Shown in pieces: positions 1 through 6,147 of a stretch of 6,153 nt of DNA. Below the pieces are notes generated by a model. The model had not been told where the DNA came from. It was given only the letters and a program-made list of their open reading frames with translations, and searched no databases. Location of the stretch: positions 1-6,153 of the forward strand of contig JASBUY010000326.1 of the NCBI GenBank assembly GCA_030147645.1. The letters run 5' to 3'. The position numbers and the translations under genes were made by a program. Source of the stretch: Aquabacter sp. GTDB lineage: Bacteria; Pseudomonadota; Alphaproteobacteria; Rhizobiales; Xanthobacteraceae. How positions within the stretch are numbered: position 1 is the stretch's first letter; every line of letters starts with the position of its first letter.

Positions 1-1
1 C

Positions 2-1021
2 GCGCTGCGGCTGGAGGCGGCGACCCTCGCCGCCCTGGAGCGGCTCGGCTTCGCCTGCATCGGCGACCTTGCGGACAAGCCGCGCGCCCCGCTCGCCGCC
101 CGTTTCGGCGCTGCCCTGCTCGACCGGCTGGACGCGGCGACCGGGCGCGCGCGCTCCGCGCTCAACCACCGCTTCCCCCCGCCCCGCTTCAGCGTGGAAA
201 AGCCGCTCGCCGAGCCCATCGAGCGGGTGGAGGACGTGCTCGGCCTCGCCCGCCATCTCGCCCAGACGCTGGCCGAGGCGCTGGAGCGCCACGGCCTCGG
301 CGCGCGGCGGCTGGATCTCGCCTTGTTCCGGGTGGACGGGAAGGTGACGCGCCTTGCCGTGGGCAGCGGGCAGCCGGTGCGCGACCCCGTGCTGGTGGCC
401 CGCCTGTTCGCCGAGAAGGTGGCCGCGCTCACCAGTCTTGATGCCGGCTTCGGCTTCGACCTGCTGCGCCTCAGCGCGCCGCTGGTGGAGCCCCTGGAGG
501 CCCGGCAGGAGGGGTTCGACACGCGCCGCGCCCAGAGCGAGGCGCTGGACAGCCTGCTGGACCGCCTTGCCGCCCGGTTCGGCGCAGAGCGCGTGCTGCT
601 GCCCCGGGTCGCGGACGCGCATATTCCCGAAGAGGCGGGGCGCCTCGTGCCCGCCCAGCGCGCGCGCGCCGTGTTCGACCCGGCCCATCTTGATGCCCCC
701 GCCTTATCCGCCGCCGACAGCGCGGGGCCGACCCGCCCGCCGCGCCTGTTCGCCCGGCCCGAGCCCATCGAGGCGGTGGCGGAGGTGCCGGACGGCCCGC
801 CCACGCGCTTTCGCTGGCGGCGCGTGGTGCATGACGTGGCGGCGGCGGAGGGGCCGGAGCGCATCGCCGCCCCCTGGTGGCGCGAGGAGGGGGTGAGCCC
901 CACGCGGGATTATTTCCGCGTGGAGACGCGCGAGGGACGGCGCTTCTGGCTGTTCCGCGCCGGCCTGTTCGGCATCGAGGCCGCCCATCCCGCCTGGTAT
1001 GTCCATGGACTGTTCGGATGA
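2..1021 (+). CDS. imuB: ImuB, Y-family polymerase-like mutasome adaptor (5' partial)
   Basis: The frame is open from the first bases, so the gene enters from the left; 339 codons are visible before TGA. Family members are about 480-530 residues, so roughly the N-terminal third (palm and fingers) is missing. Visible residues 1-45 look like the thumb/helix-hairpin part of a Y-family polymerase (LERLGFACIGDLADKPRAPL). Residues about 60-165 match the little-finger domain (AEPIERVEDVL, then LDLALFRVDG and FGFDLLRLSAP). Residues 284-339 carry the ImuB-specific tail (GPERIAAPWW, TRDYFRVE, FWLFRAGLFG, YVHGLFG). In characterised species ImuB is catalytically inactive and bridges DnaE2, ImuA and the beta clamp; the usual catalytic positions lie outside this window, so inactivity cannot be checked here. 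A possible clamp motif, QEGFD, lies at visible residues 169-173. The stop overlaps the dnaE2 start. A GTG at 194 is internal and is not the start. Confidence 0.93.
   Translation, partial: ALRLEAATLAALERLGFACIGDLADKPRAPLAARFGAALLDRLDAATGRARSALNHRFPPPRFSVEKPLAEPIERVEDVLGLARHLAQTLAEALERHGLGARRLDLALFRVDGKVTRLAVGSGQPVRDPVLVARLFAEKVAALTSLDAGFGFDLLRLSAPLVEPLEARQEGFDTRRAQSEALDSLLDRLAARFGAERVLLPRVADAHIPEEAGRLVPAQRARAVFDPAHLDAPALSAADSAGPTRPPRLFARPEPIEAVAEVPDGPPTRFRWRRVVHDVAAAEGPERIAAPWWREEGVSPTRDYFRVETREGRRFWLFRAGLFGIEAAHPAWYVHGLFG
1018..1021 (+). other. ATGA stop-start overlap, imuB/dnaE2
   Basis: The dnaE2 ATG (1018-1020) shares bases with the imuB TGA (1019-1021). Upstream there is only a weak Shine-Dalgarno-like GGA at 1007-1009. 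This suggests dnaE2 is translated mainly by ribosomes finishing imuB, which would tie DnaE2 output to that of its adaptor. The coupling is inferred; the overlap itself is seen directly. Confidence 0.9.
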
Positions 1022-4000
1022 GCTATTTCGAACTCGCCACGACCACCAATTTCACCTTCCTCACTGGCGCCTCGCATCCGGAGGAATATGTGCTGCGCGC
1101 CCATGCGCTCGGCCATGCCGGCATCGGCATCGCGGATCGCAACACGCTCGCCGGCGTGGTGCGCGCCCATAGCCAAGTGGAGGCGCTGCGCGCCCAAGGC
1201 GTAGATGGGGGCGGGGTGGCGCCGGATTTCCGCCTCGCCATCGGCGCGCGCCTCGCCTTCCGGGACGGCACGCCGGACCTGCTCGCCTATCCCACCGACC
1301 GGGCCGCCTATGGCCGCCTCTGCCGCCTGCTCACCACCGGCAACATGCGGGCGGAGAAGGGCGATTGCGTGCTGCGGCTCGACGATCTGCTGGAGTGGCA
1401 GGAGGGCCTGTGCCTCGCCGTGCTGCCGCCGCGCCGCCTGCCCGAGGCGTTCGCCCCCCTGCTGGCGCGGCTGAAGGAGGCGGCGGGCGACCGGCTCTGG
1501 CTCGCCGCCACCATGCCGCGCCGGGGCGATGATGCGCGCCGTCTCGCGCGGCTGAAGGCGGCGGCGGGCGCGGCGCGCCTGCCGCTGCTCGCGGTGGGCG
1601 ACGTGCTCTATCACGCGCCCGAGCGGCGCGCCCTCAATGACGTGCTCACCTGCATCCGCGCCCATGTGCCTCTGGATGGCGCGGGGCGGCTGCTGGAGGC
1701 CAATGCGGAGCGCCATTTGAAGCCGCCGGCCGAGATGGCCCGCCTGTTCCGCGCCGCGCCGGAGGCGGTGGAGGAGACCGCCGCCTTCGCCGCCCGCCTT
1801 ACCTTTCGACTGGACCAGCTCGCCCCGACCTATCCGCGCGAGACCAGCCTCGGCGCGGGCACGCCTCAAGAGGTGCTCGCCGCGCGCGCCTGGACGGGCG
1901 CGCAAAACCGTTATCCCGCCGGCATTCCCGACAAGGTGCGCGGCGCGCTCGACCATGAACTCGCCCTCATCGCGGAGATGGGCTACGCGCCCTATTTCCT
2001 CACCGTGGACGAGATCGTCCGCTTCGCGCGCTCCAGGGACATTCTGTGCCAGGGGCGCGGCTCGGCGGCCAATTCGGCGGTGTGCTACTGCCTCGGCCTG
2101 ACCGAGGTGGACCCCATGAAGACCTCGCTCCTGTTCGAGCGCTTCATCTCGCGCAACCGCCGCGAGCCGCCCGACATCGACGTGGATTTCGAGCATGCGC
2201 GGCGCGGGGAGGTGCTGCAATTCATCTATGACCGCTATGGCGCGGCGCATGCGGGGCTCGCCGCCACCACCATTTCCTTTCGCACCCGCTCGGCGGTGCG
2301 CGAGGTGGGCAAGGTGTTCGGCCTCTCCCAGGACACGCTGGATGTTCTCGCCGGCTCCATCTGGGGCTGGTCGCAGGAGGGGGTGAAGGCGAGCGAGGCG
2401 CGCCGGCTCGGGCTCGACCCGCAGGAGCCGCGCCTCGCCCAGGTGCTGGCGCTGAGCCGCGACCTCATGGGCTTTCCCCGCCACCTGTCCCAGCATGTGG
2501 GCGGCATGGTGGTGACCCATGACCGGCTGGACGAGACCGTGCCCCTCACCCGCTCGGCCATGGAGGAGCGGCCCATCCTGGAATGGAACAAGGACGACCT
2601 GGAGGCGGTGGGCCTCCTGAAGGTGGACATCCTCGCCCTCGGCATGCTCACCGCCATCAAGAAGTGCTTCGAGCTGCTGCGCGCCCATTACGGCCTGTCC
2701 CATGACCGGGTGGGGGCGCTCGACCCGGGAAAGGACGACCCGGAGGTCTACGCCATGCTCCAGCGCGCCGATTCCATCGGCGTCTTCCAGGTGGAGAGCC
2801 GCGCCCAGCAGACCATGCTGCCGCGCCTCAAGCCCACCAAGCTGGAGGACATCGTGGTGGAGGTGGCCATCGTGCGCCCCGGCCCCATCCAGGGCGGCAT
2901 GGTCCATCCCTATCTGCGCCGCAAGCAGGGGCTCGACCCCGTCTCCTATCCCTCCGAGGCGTTGAAGCAGGTGCTGGAGGGCACGCTTGGCGTGCCCTTG
3001 TTCCAGGAACAGGCCATGCAGATCGCCATCGTCGCCGCCGGCTTCACGCCCGAGGAGGCCGACCAGCTGCGCCGCTCCATGGCCACCTTCAAGAATACCG
3101 GCACCATCGGCACCTTCTATACCCGCCTCATCGAGGGCATGGCGGCCAATGGCTATGCGCGCGACTTCGCCGAGAGCCTGTGGAACCAGATCAAGGGCTT
3201 CGGCTCCTATGGCTTTCCCCGCTCCCATGCCGAGAGCTTCGCCCTCCTCGTCTATGATTCCGCCTTCCTGAAATGCCACTATCCCGACGTGTTCCTGGCC
3301 GGAATGCTGAATGCCTGGCCGCTCGGCTTCTACCAGCCGGCCCAATTGGTGCGCGACGCGCGCGAGCATGGGGTGGAGGTGCGCGCGGTGGACATCAATG
3401 CCTCCTTTTGGGACCACGCCTTGGAGCCCGACGCGGGCGACCCCGCCGCCCGGCTCGATCCGCGCCACGCCGAGATGGCCGGCGCGCTGCGCGCCCGCCA
3501 TGCGGTGCGGCTCGGCCTGCACCAGGTGGACGGGTTGCGCGAGGCGGACGGGCGGCGGATCGCGGAGGCGCGGGGCGCGGGCTATGACAGCGTGCGCGAC
3601 GTGTGGCTGCGCACCGGCCTCTCCCCTGCCGCGCTGGAACGCCTCGCGGACGCGGACGCCTTCCGCTCCCTGGGGCTCGACCGGCGCGCCGCGCTCTGGG
3701 CGGTGCGGGGCCTGCGGCGCGCGGGGGACAAGGACGACCTCCCCCTGTTCCGCGCCGCCGACACGCCGCGCGAGGCGGACGTTGCCCTGCCCGCCTTGCC
3801 GCCCGGCGCCCAGGTGATCGCCGACTACCGGCACCTGAAGCTCTCCCTGAAGGACCATCCCCTCGTCTTCCTGCGCCCGCTCCTCGCGCAGCGCGGCATC
3901 ACGCCCGCGCGTCATCTGCCCCATCTGCGCACCGGCCGCCGGCTGACGCTCGCGGGCCTCGTCCTGGTGCGCCAGCGGCCCGGCACCGCGAGCGGCGTCA

Positions 4001-4356
4001 TCTTCATGACGCTGGAGGATGAGGGCGGCTGGGCCAATGTCATCGTCTGGCCGCGCGTGTTCGAGACCTATCGGCCGGTGGTGATGGGCGCGCGGTTGAT
4101 GGGCGTCTCGGGCCGGCTCCAGAATGAGAGCGGCGTCATCCATCTCATCGCCGACCATATGGAGGATTGGAGCGACCTGCTGGAGCAGGTGGGGGCGGAA
4201 GGCCGCCGCATCGACCCGACCCTGCGCACCGACGAGGCCCGCCACGGCGAGCGCACCGATCCGCGCGGCGCCGGCATGCGCTTTCCCGCTGCCCGGACCT
4301 TGCCCTCCGGCGGAAGCGGACGCAGCGCGGTCCATAAGGGACGGAATTTTCATTAG
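1018..4356 (+). CDS. dnaE2: Error-prone DNA polymerase III alpha subunit DnaE2 (ImuC)
   Basis: Complete C-family polymerase of 1112 residues, a normal length for alphaproteobacterial DnaE2. It carries out error-prone translesion synthesis in the SOS mutasome. The start at 1018 gives the family's usual opening (MSYFEL, then NFTFLTGASHPEE); longer in-frame starts would run into imuB. Domains in order: N-terminal PHP domain (about 1-270), whose first metal motif is degenerate (TTNF at 9-12 in place of HxH) and which has ADRN at 39-42, so nuclease activity is unlikely; polymerase core with GRGSAANS at 346-353, PDIDVDF at 385-391 supplying Asp388 and Asp390, and LLKVDILAL with the third catalytic Asp537; helix-hairpin-helix region about 832-898; DLPLF at 907-911, where replicative DnaE carries its clamp motif; OB fold about 975-1050. 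The protein ends in GRNFH, close to the RDFH ending common in ImuC. It lacks the replicative C-terminal tau-binding domain. Confidence in DnaE2 rather than DnaE1 is high because of the imuB neighbour and this C-terminus. Confidence 0.97.
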   Translation: MSYFELATTTNFTFLTGASHPEEYVLRAHALGHAGIGIADRNTLAGVVRAHSQVEALRAQGVDGGGVAPDFRLAIGARLAFRDGTPDLLAYPTDRAAYGRLCRLLTTGNMRAEKGDCVLRLDDLLEWQEGLCLAVLPPRRLPEAFAPLLARLKEAAGDRLWLAATMPRRGDDARRLARLKAAAGAARLPLLAVGDVLYHAPERRALNDVLTCIRAHVPLDGAGRLLEANAERHLKPPAEMARLFRAAPEAVEETAAFAARLTFRLDQLAPTYPRETSLGAGTPQEVLAARAWTGAQNRYPAGIPDKVRGALDHELALIAEMGYAPYFLTVDEIVRFARSRDILCQGRGSAANSAVCYCLGLTEVDPMKTSLLFERFISRNRREPPDIDVDFEHARRGEVLQFIYDRYGAAHAGLAATTISFRTRSAVREVGKVFGLSQDTLDVLAGSIWGWSQEGVKASEARRLGLDPQEPRLAQVLALSRDLMGFPRHLSQHVGGMVVTHDRLDETVPLTRSAMEERPILEWNKDDLEAVGLLKVDILALGMLTAIKKCFELLRAHYGLSHDRVGALDPGKDDPEVYAMLQRADSIGVFQVESRAQQTMLPRLKPTKLEDIVVEVAIVRPGPIQGGMVHPYLRRKQGLDPVSYPSEALKQVLEGTLGVPLFQEQAMQIAIVAAGFTPEEADQLRRSMATFKNTGTIGTFYTRLIEGMAANGYARDFAESLWNQIKGFGSYGFPRSHAESFALLVYDSAFLKCHYPDVFLAGMLNAWPLGFYQPAQLVRDAREHGVEVRAVDINASFWDHALEPDAGDPAARLDPRHAEMAGALRARHAVRLGLHQVDGLREADGRRIAEARGAGYDSVRDVWLRTGLSPAALERLADADAFRSLGLDRRAALWAVRGLRRAGDKDDLPLFRAADTPREADVALPALPPGAQVIADYRHLKLSLKDHPLVFLRPLLAQRGITPARHLPHLRTGRRLTLAGLVLVRQRPGTASGVIFMTLEDEGGWANVIVWPRVFETYRPVVMGARLMGVSGRLQNESGVIHLIADHMEDWSDLLEQVGAEGRRIDPTLRTDEARHGERTDPRGAGMRFPAARTLPSGGSGRSAVHKGRNFH

Positions 4357-4430
4357 AGCCTGATCCGATGGTCCAAGCGGCAAAACCCCGGCTCGCGCGG
4401 TGACGGCTCAAGGTGCTGCGCCTGAGCGCC

Positions 4431-4452
4431 TAAGCGGCGCGGGCGCCGCTTA
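4431..4452. terminator. Perfect 10-bp inverted repeat between convergent genes
   Basis: TAAGCGGCGC, GG, GCGCCGCTTA form a perfect inverted repeat; in RNA a 9-bp stem with a CGGG loop is the realistic form. It lies between the ends of dnaE2 (+) and the GFA-like gene (-), where a bidirectional terminator would be expected. Neither strand has a T-run after the stem, so it is not a textbook intrinsic terminator. It may stabilise 3' ends or act together with Rho. Confidence 0.5.
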
Positions 4453-4473
4453 ACCCGTCGAGGCCGGACGCGC

Positions 4474-4869
4474 TCAATCCTCCGGCGGGGCGGCGCTCCA
4501 GCAAGTCAAATTCGGGTCGAGGCTCGTCCAGGCGAGCCGGTCCTGCGTGAACCAGTTTTCCGTGGGCGGACATGCATCGGGCTCATCCAGCGTGCCGGCC
4601 GTCACCCAGACCGTTTCCGGGTCCGAGGTGAAGACGAAGGTCAGGGGGCTGCCGCAGGTGGCGCAATGGGAGCGCACCGCCGTTTCCGAGGAGCGGTAGG
4701 CAACCAGTTCACCCGCCTCCAGGCAAAAGGCCTCCCGCGCCACGGCGACATAGGTCAGGAAGGATGCGCCGCTGTGCCGGCGGCACTGGCTGCAATGGCA
4801 ATTCACCGCGACCTTGGGCGCGCCCTCAAAGCGGTAGCGCACTGATCCGCAGAGGCAGCGTCCGTTCAT
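4474..4869 (-). CDS. GFA (glutathione-dependent formaldehyde-activating)/CENP-V fold zinc protein
   Basis: 131 residues, a normal length for this family. The zinc-binding cysteines are all present: Cys5-x-Cys7-Gly near the start, Cys24-His-Cys26-x-x-Cys29-Arg-Arg-His32, and Cys69-x-x-Cys72-Gly. The family is named after the Paracoccus enzyme proposed to speed formation of S-hydroxymethylglutathione from formaldehyde and glutathione; most members have no proven reaction, so the substrate here is unknown. There is no signal peptide or membrane segment, so it is probably cytosolic. The start at 4869 is preferred because GAGG sits 9 bases upstream and CxCG then falls at the usual N-terminal position. 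The frame stays open to 4968, but that extension has no family-like sequence and would overlap the putative promoter. The gene converges with dnaE2 and diverges from the transporter at 5082. No glutathione or formaldehyde genes are adjacent. Confidence 0.9.
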   Translation of the reverse strand: MNGRCLCGSVRYRFEGAPKVAVNCHCSQCRRHSGASFLTYVAVAREAFCLEAGELVAYRSSETAVRSHCATCGSPLTFVFTSDPETVWVTAGTLDEPDACPPTENWFTQDRLAWTSLDPNLTCWSAAPPED

Positions 4870-4878
4870 GCGAAGACA

Positions 4879-4882
4879 CCTC
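4879..4882 (-). promoter_or_regulatory. Ribosome binding site of the GFA-like gene
   Basis: GAGG on the minus strand, 9 bases before the ATG at 4869. It decides the start against the longer open frame that begins at 4968. Confidence 0.6.
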
Positions 4883-4939
4883 GTCCAGGCCGCAAGAGCC
4901 GCGCGGCCTGCGCTTTGAAGGGCTCCCCCCCTCCCCGCC

Positions 4940-4968
4940 ATCAGGTGGCAAAGGCCGGTCTGGGTCAA
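4940..4968 (-). promoter_or_regulatory. Putative sigma-70 promoter of the GFA-like gene
   Basis: On the minus strand, TTGACC (4968-4963, five of six to TTGACA) is followed after 17 bases by CCTGAT (4945-4940, three of six to TATAAT). Transcription would begin near 4933, leaving a leader of about 60 bases before the ATG at 4869. The -35 element is good and the -10 weak, so this is a tentative call. Confidence 0.35.
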
Positions 4969-5020
4969 GCGGCGCAGGGGTTGAACGCCGGACGGGAGCT
5001 TCCGCGCCCCGGTCAGCGCC

Positions 5021-5037
5021 GGTCCGCGCGCCGGACC
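5021..5037. other. 6-bp inverted repeat upstream of the SMR transporter
   Basis: GGTCCG, CGCGC, CGGACC form a perfect 6-bp stem with a 5-base loop, in the 212-base divergent gap between the GFA-like gene and the transporter. The centre is 53 bases before the transporter ATG. It could be a regulator site or a leader hairpin, but in DNA this GC-rich such a repeat can arise by chance. I see no other clear structure in this gap and no convincing plus-strand promoter; TTGACG at 5047-5052 has no -10 partner at the right distance. Confidence 0.3.
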
Positions 5038-5081
5038 AGAAAAGCATTGACGCGCCTGGAACGGACAGGCTCCATGCCGCC

Positions 5082-5411
5082 ATGACCTACCTCTATCTGT
5101 TGATCGCCATCGTGGCGGAAGTGATCGCCACTTCCGCGCTCAAGGCCGCCGAGGGCTTCACCCGGCTGGTGCCCTCTTTGATCGTAGCGGTGGGCTATGG
5201 GGTGGCCTTCTATTGCCTGTCGCTGGTGCTGCGCACCATGCCGGTGGGCATCGCCTATGCCATCTGGTCCGGCGTCGGCATCGTATTGGTCGCGGCCATC
5301 GGCGCGGTGCTCTACGGCCAGAAGCTGGACCTCGCGGCCATCATCGGCCTCGGCCTCATCATTGCCGGCGTGCTGGTGGTGAACCTGCTGTCGAAATCCG
5401 TCTCGCACTGA
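5082..5411 (+). CDS. EmrE-type small multidrug resistance (SMR) transporter
   Basis: 109 residues with four hydrophobic helices (about 3-21, 30-52, 57-77 and 84-104). This is an inner-membrane protein that in the family works as an antiparallel dimer exchanging protons for cationic drugs such as quaternary ammonium compounds. The residues that define EmrE are present, each shifted by one relative to E. coli EmrE (110 residues): Glu13 (EmrE Glu14, proton and drug binding), Tyr3, Tyr39, Phe43, Tyr59, Trp62, Asp83, and Gly89/Gly96 of the dimer-contact helix. The stretches EGFTRL, GIAYAIWSGVGIVL and NLLSKS closely resemble EmrE and point to the multidrug rather than the guanidinium-exporting (Gdx/SugE) branch. 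A weak GGACAGG lies 12 bases before the ATG. The frame is open upstream to 4764, but that sequence is not SMR-like. It stands alone, with no paired second SMR gene. The actual drug range cannot be read from sequence. Confidence 0.93.
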   Translation: MTYLYLLIAIVAEVIATSALKAAEGFTRLVPSLIVAVGYGVAFYCLSLVLRTMPVGIAYAIWSGVGIVLVAAIGAVLYGQKLDLAAIIGLGLIIAGVLVVNLLSKSVSH

Positions 5412-5416
5412 TCGCA

Positions 5417-5440
5417 CGCGGGGAGTGGCGCTCCCACGCG
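5417..5440. terminator. Hairpin between convergent transporter and GNAT genes
   Basis: CGCGGGGAG, loop TGGCG, then CTCCC-A-CGCG form a 9-bp stem with one bulged A. It begins 5 bases after the transporter stop and ends 18 bases before the GNAT stop, filling most of the 47-base convergent gap. Position favours a bidirectional terminator; there is no T-run on either side. Confidence 0.4.
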
Positions 5441-5458
5441 CGGTGCCGCGCTGGCCCG

Positions 5459-6070
5459 TCAGGCCGCCGAGGCGGCGGGGAGCCAGAGATCCATCACGCG
5501 CCCGGCGGCATTGCGCTGGGCCTGCATGATGGCGCCCGCCACGCCGCGCGCCTCCGCGCTCGCCTCTTCCACCAGCGAGAGAGGCGTCGGGAAGGGGGCG
5601 GTGACCTGCGCGGTCACGCTGTCGCTCTCATAAGCGAGTTCCGCCTCGAACTTGCGGGCCACCTTCTGCATGGGACGGTTATAAGCGAGGCAATTCATCT
5701 GCAGCGTGCGGATGCCGCGATTGCGGGCCGCGAGGATGATGCGCTCCATGAGCGCGGTGCCAAGGCCGAGCCGCTGAAAGTCGGGTTCGACGCTGAAGGC
5801 GGCTTCCGCTTCCTGGGCGAGGATTTCCGACAAGGGATAAAGCTCGCCCGCCGCGCGCAAGTCCCCCGCGATGAAGCCGCCCAACACCACGGAGCCGGAG
5901 CGGAACACGCGGCCGGCATAATGCACCACGAATTCTTCGCTCACCGAGGAGCCGAAGCGGCTGCGGCGGCTGTCGCCATCGAGGCGCAGGAGATGGTCGC
6001 GGAACAGCAGCGCCTCCGCCGGCCACAGGCGGCGGATCACCGGGGTCGCTTCGCCCTGTTCGCCCATCAT
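5459..6070 (-). CDS. GNAT family N-acetyltransferase
   Basis: 203 residues from the chosen start. The acetyl-CoA binding motif A is clear: a beta strand AAFSVEP, then Gln99-Arg-Leu-Gly-Leu-Gly104 (the Q/R-x-x-G-x-G/A pyrophosphate loop) and helix TALMERIILAARNRG. A second strand with LQMNCLAYN and Asn131, then MQKVARKF, fits motif B. The N-terminal half (LLFRDHLLRLDGDSRRSRF) resembles stand-alone GNATs and the GNAT domains of Pat-type protein acetyltransferases; no nucleotide-binding or ligase domain is attached. The acceptor substrate is unknown. No signal peptide is seen, so it is probably cytosolic. The start at 6070 is chosen because AGGAG ends 6 bases upstream; ATGs at 6076 (no spacing) and 6067 (9 bases) are alternatives. 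The TTG at 6136 would put the start inside the -35 element. The last 45 or so residues extend past the GNAT core and are not recognised. Confidence 0.88.
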   Translation of the reverse strand: MMGEQGEATPVIRRLWPAEALLFRDHLLRLDGDSRRSRFGSSVSEEFVVHYAGRVFRSGSVVLGGFIAGDLRAAGELYPLSEILAQEAEAAFSVEPDFQRLGLGTALMERIILAARNRGIRTLQMNCLAYNRPMQKVARKFEAELAYESDSVTAQVTAPFPTPLSLVEEASAEARGVAGAIMQAQRNAAGRVMDLWLPAASAA

Positions 6071-6076
6071 GTGCAT

Positions 6077-6081
6077 CTCCT
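6077..6081 (-). promoter_or_regulatory. Ribosome binding site of the GNAT gene
   Basis: AGGAG on the minus strand directly abuts the ATG at 6076 and lies 6 bases before the ATG at 6070. The spacing favours 6070 as the start, with 6067 also possible. Confidence 0.65.
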
Positions 6082-6108
6082 GGTCGCTTAACGGACCCCC
6101 GGGGACGC

Positions 6109-6136
6109 AATCTAGGTGCAGCGCACAATCGGTCAA
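6109..6136 (-). promoter_or_regulatory. Putative sigma-70 promoter of the GNAT gene
   Basis: On the minus strand, TTGACC (6136-6131, five of six to consensus) is followed after 16 bases by TAGATT (6114-6109, four of six). Transcription would begin near 6102, about 32 bases before the chosen ATG, and would run through the AGGAG. The -35 element is one arm of the palindrome at 6131-6147. Confidence 0.5.
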
Positions 6137-6147
6137 GAAGGTTGACC
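6131..6147. promoter_or_regulatory. Palindrome GGTCAA-N5-TTGACC over the -35 region, possible operator
   Basis: GGTCAA, GAAGG, TTGACC is a perfect 6-bp inverted repeat with a 5-base spacer. The left arm, read on the minus strand, is the -35 element of the GNAT promoter; the right arm reads TTGACC on the plus strand and could be the -35 of a divergent gene beyond the window. The symmetry is seen directly; binding by a dimeric regulator is inferred. Alternatively it is simply two back-to-back -35 elements. Confidence 0.4.

Noticed and set aside
69..347. A 92-codon plus-strand frame
   Set aside because: It overlaps imuB in another frame and consists mostly of Arg, Ser, Pro and Ala, typical of a GC-rich shadow.
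877..1017. In-frame extension of dnaE2 upstream of 1018
   Set aside because: It overlaps the conserved C-terminus of ImuB, and the DnaE2 family starts at MSYFEL-like sequence.
945..1021. LexA box (GTTC-N7-GTTC) for dnaE2
   Set aside because: Two GTTC strings occur near 953 and 967, but the spacing is wrong and they lie inside imuB coding sequence. The operon's SOS control site is expected upstream of the window.
910..4383. A 1157-codon open frame on the minus strand, antisense to dnaE2
   Set aside because: It mirrors the third-position GC bias of dnaE2: stop codons are rare on the opposite strand in such DNA. The translation is low-complexity (rich in Ala, Gly, Arg, His and Gln) with no recognisable domain, while the plus strand encodes a clear polymerase.
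4981..5040. Possible guanidine riboswitch upstream of the SMR gene
   Set aside because: The GGACGGG string recalled the ACGR loops of the mini-ykkC type, but there is no pair of matching stem-loops. The transporter is also of the EmrE multidrug branch, not the guanidinium branch.
5213..6091. A 292-codon plus-strand frame across the transporter end and the GNAT gene
   Set aside because: It is out of frame with a clear EmrE-type protein and antisense to a clear GNAT fold. Its own translation looks like a shadow.
6071..6136. TTG or upstream ATG start adding up to 22 residues to the GNAT protein
   Set aside because: The TTG is part of the -35 element. The ATG at 6076 has no gap to the AGGAG, whereas 6070 has ideal spacing.
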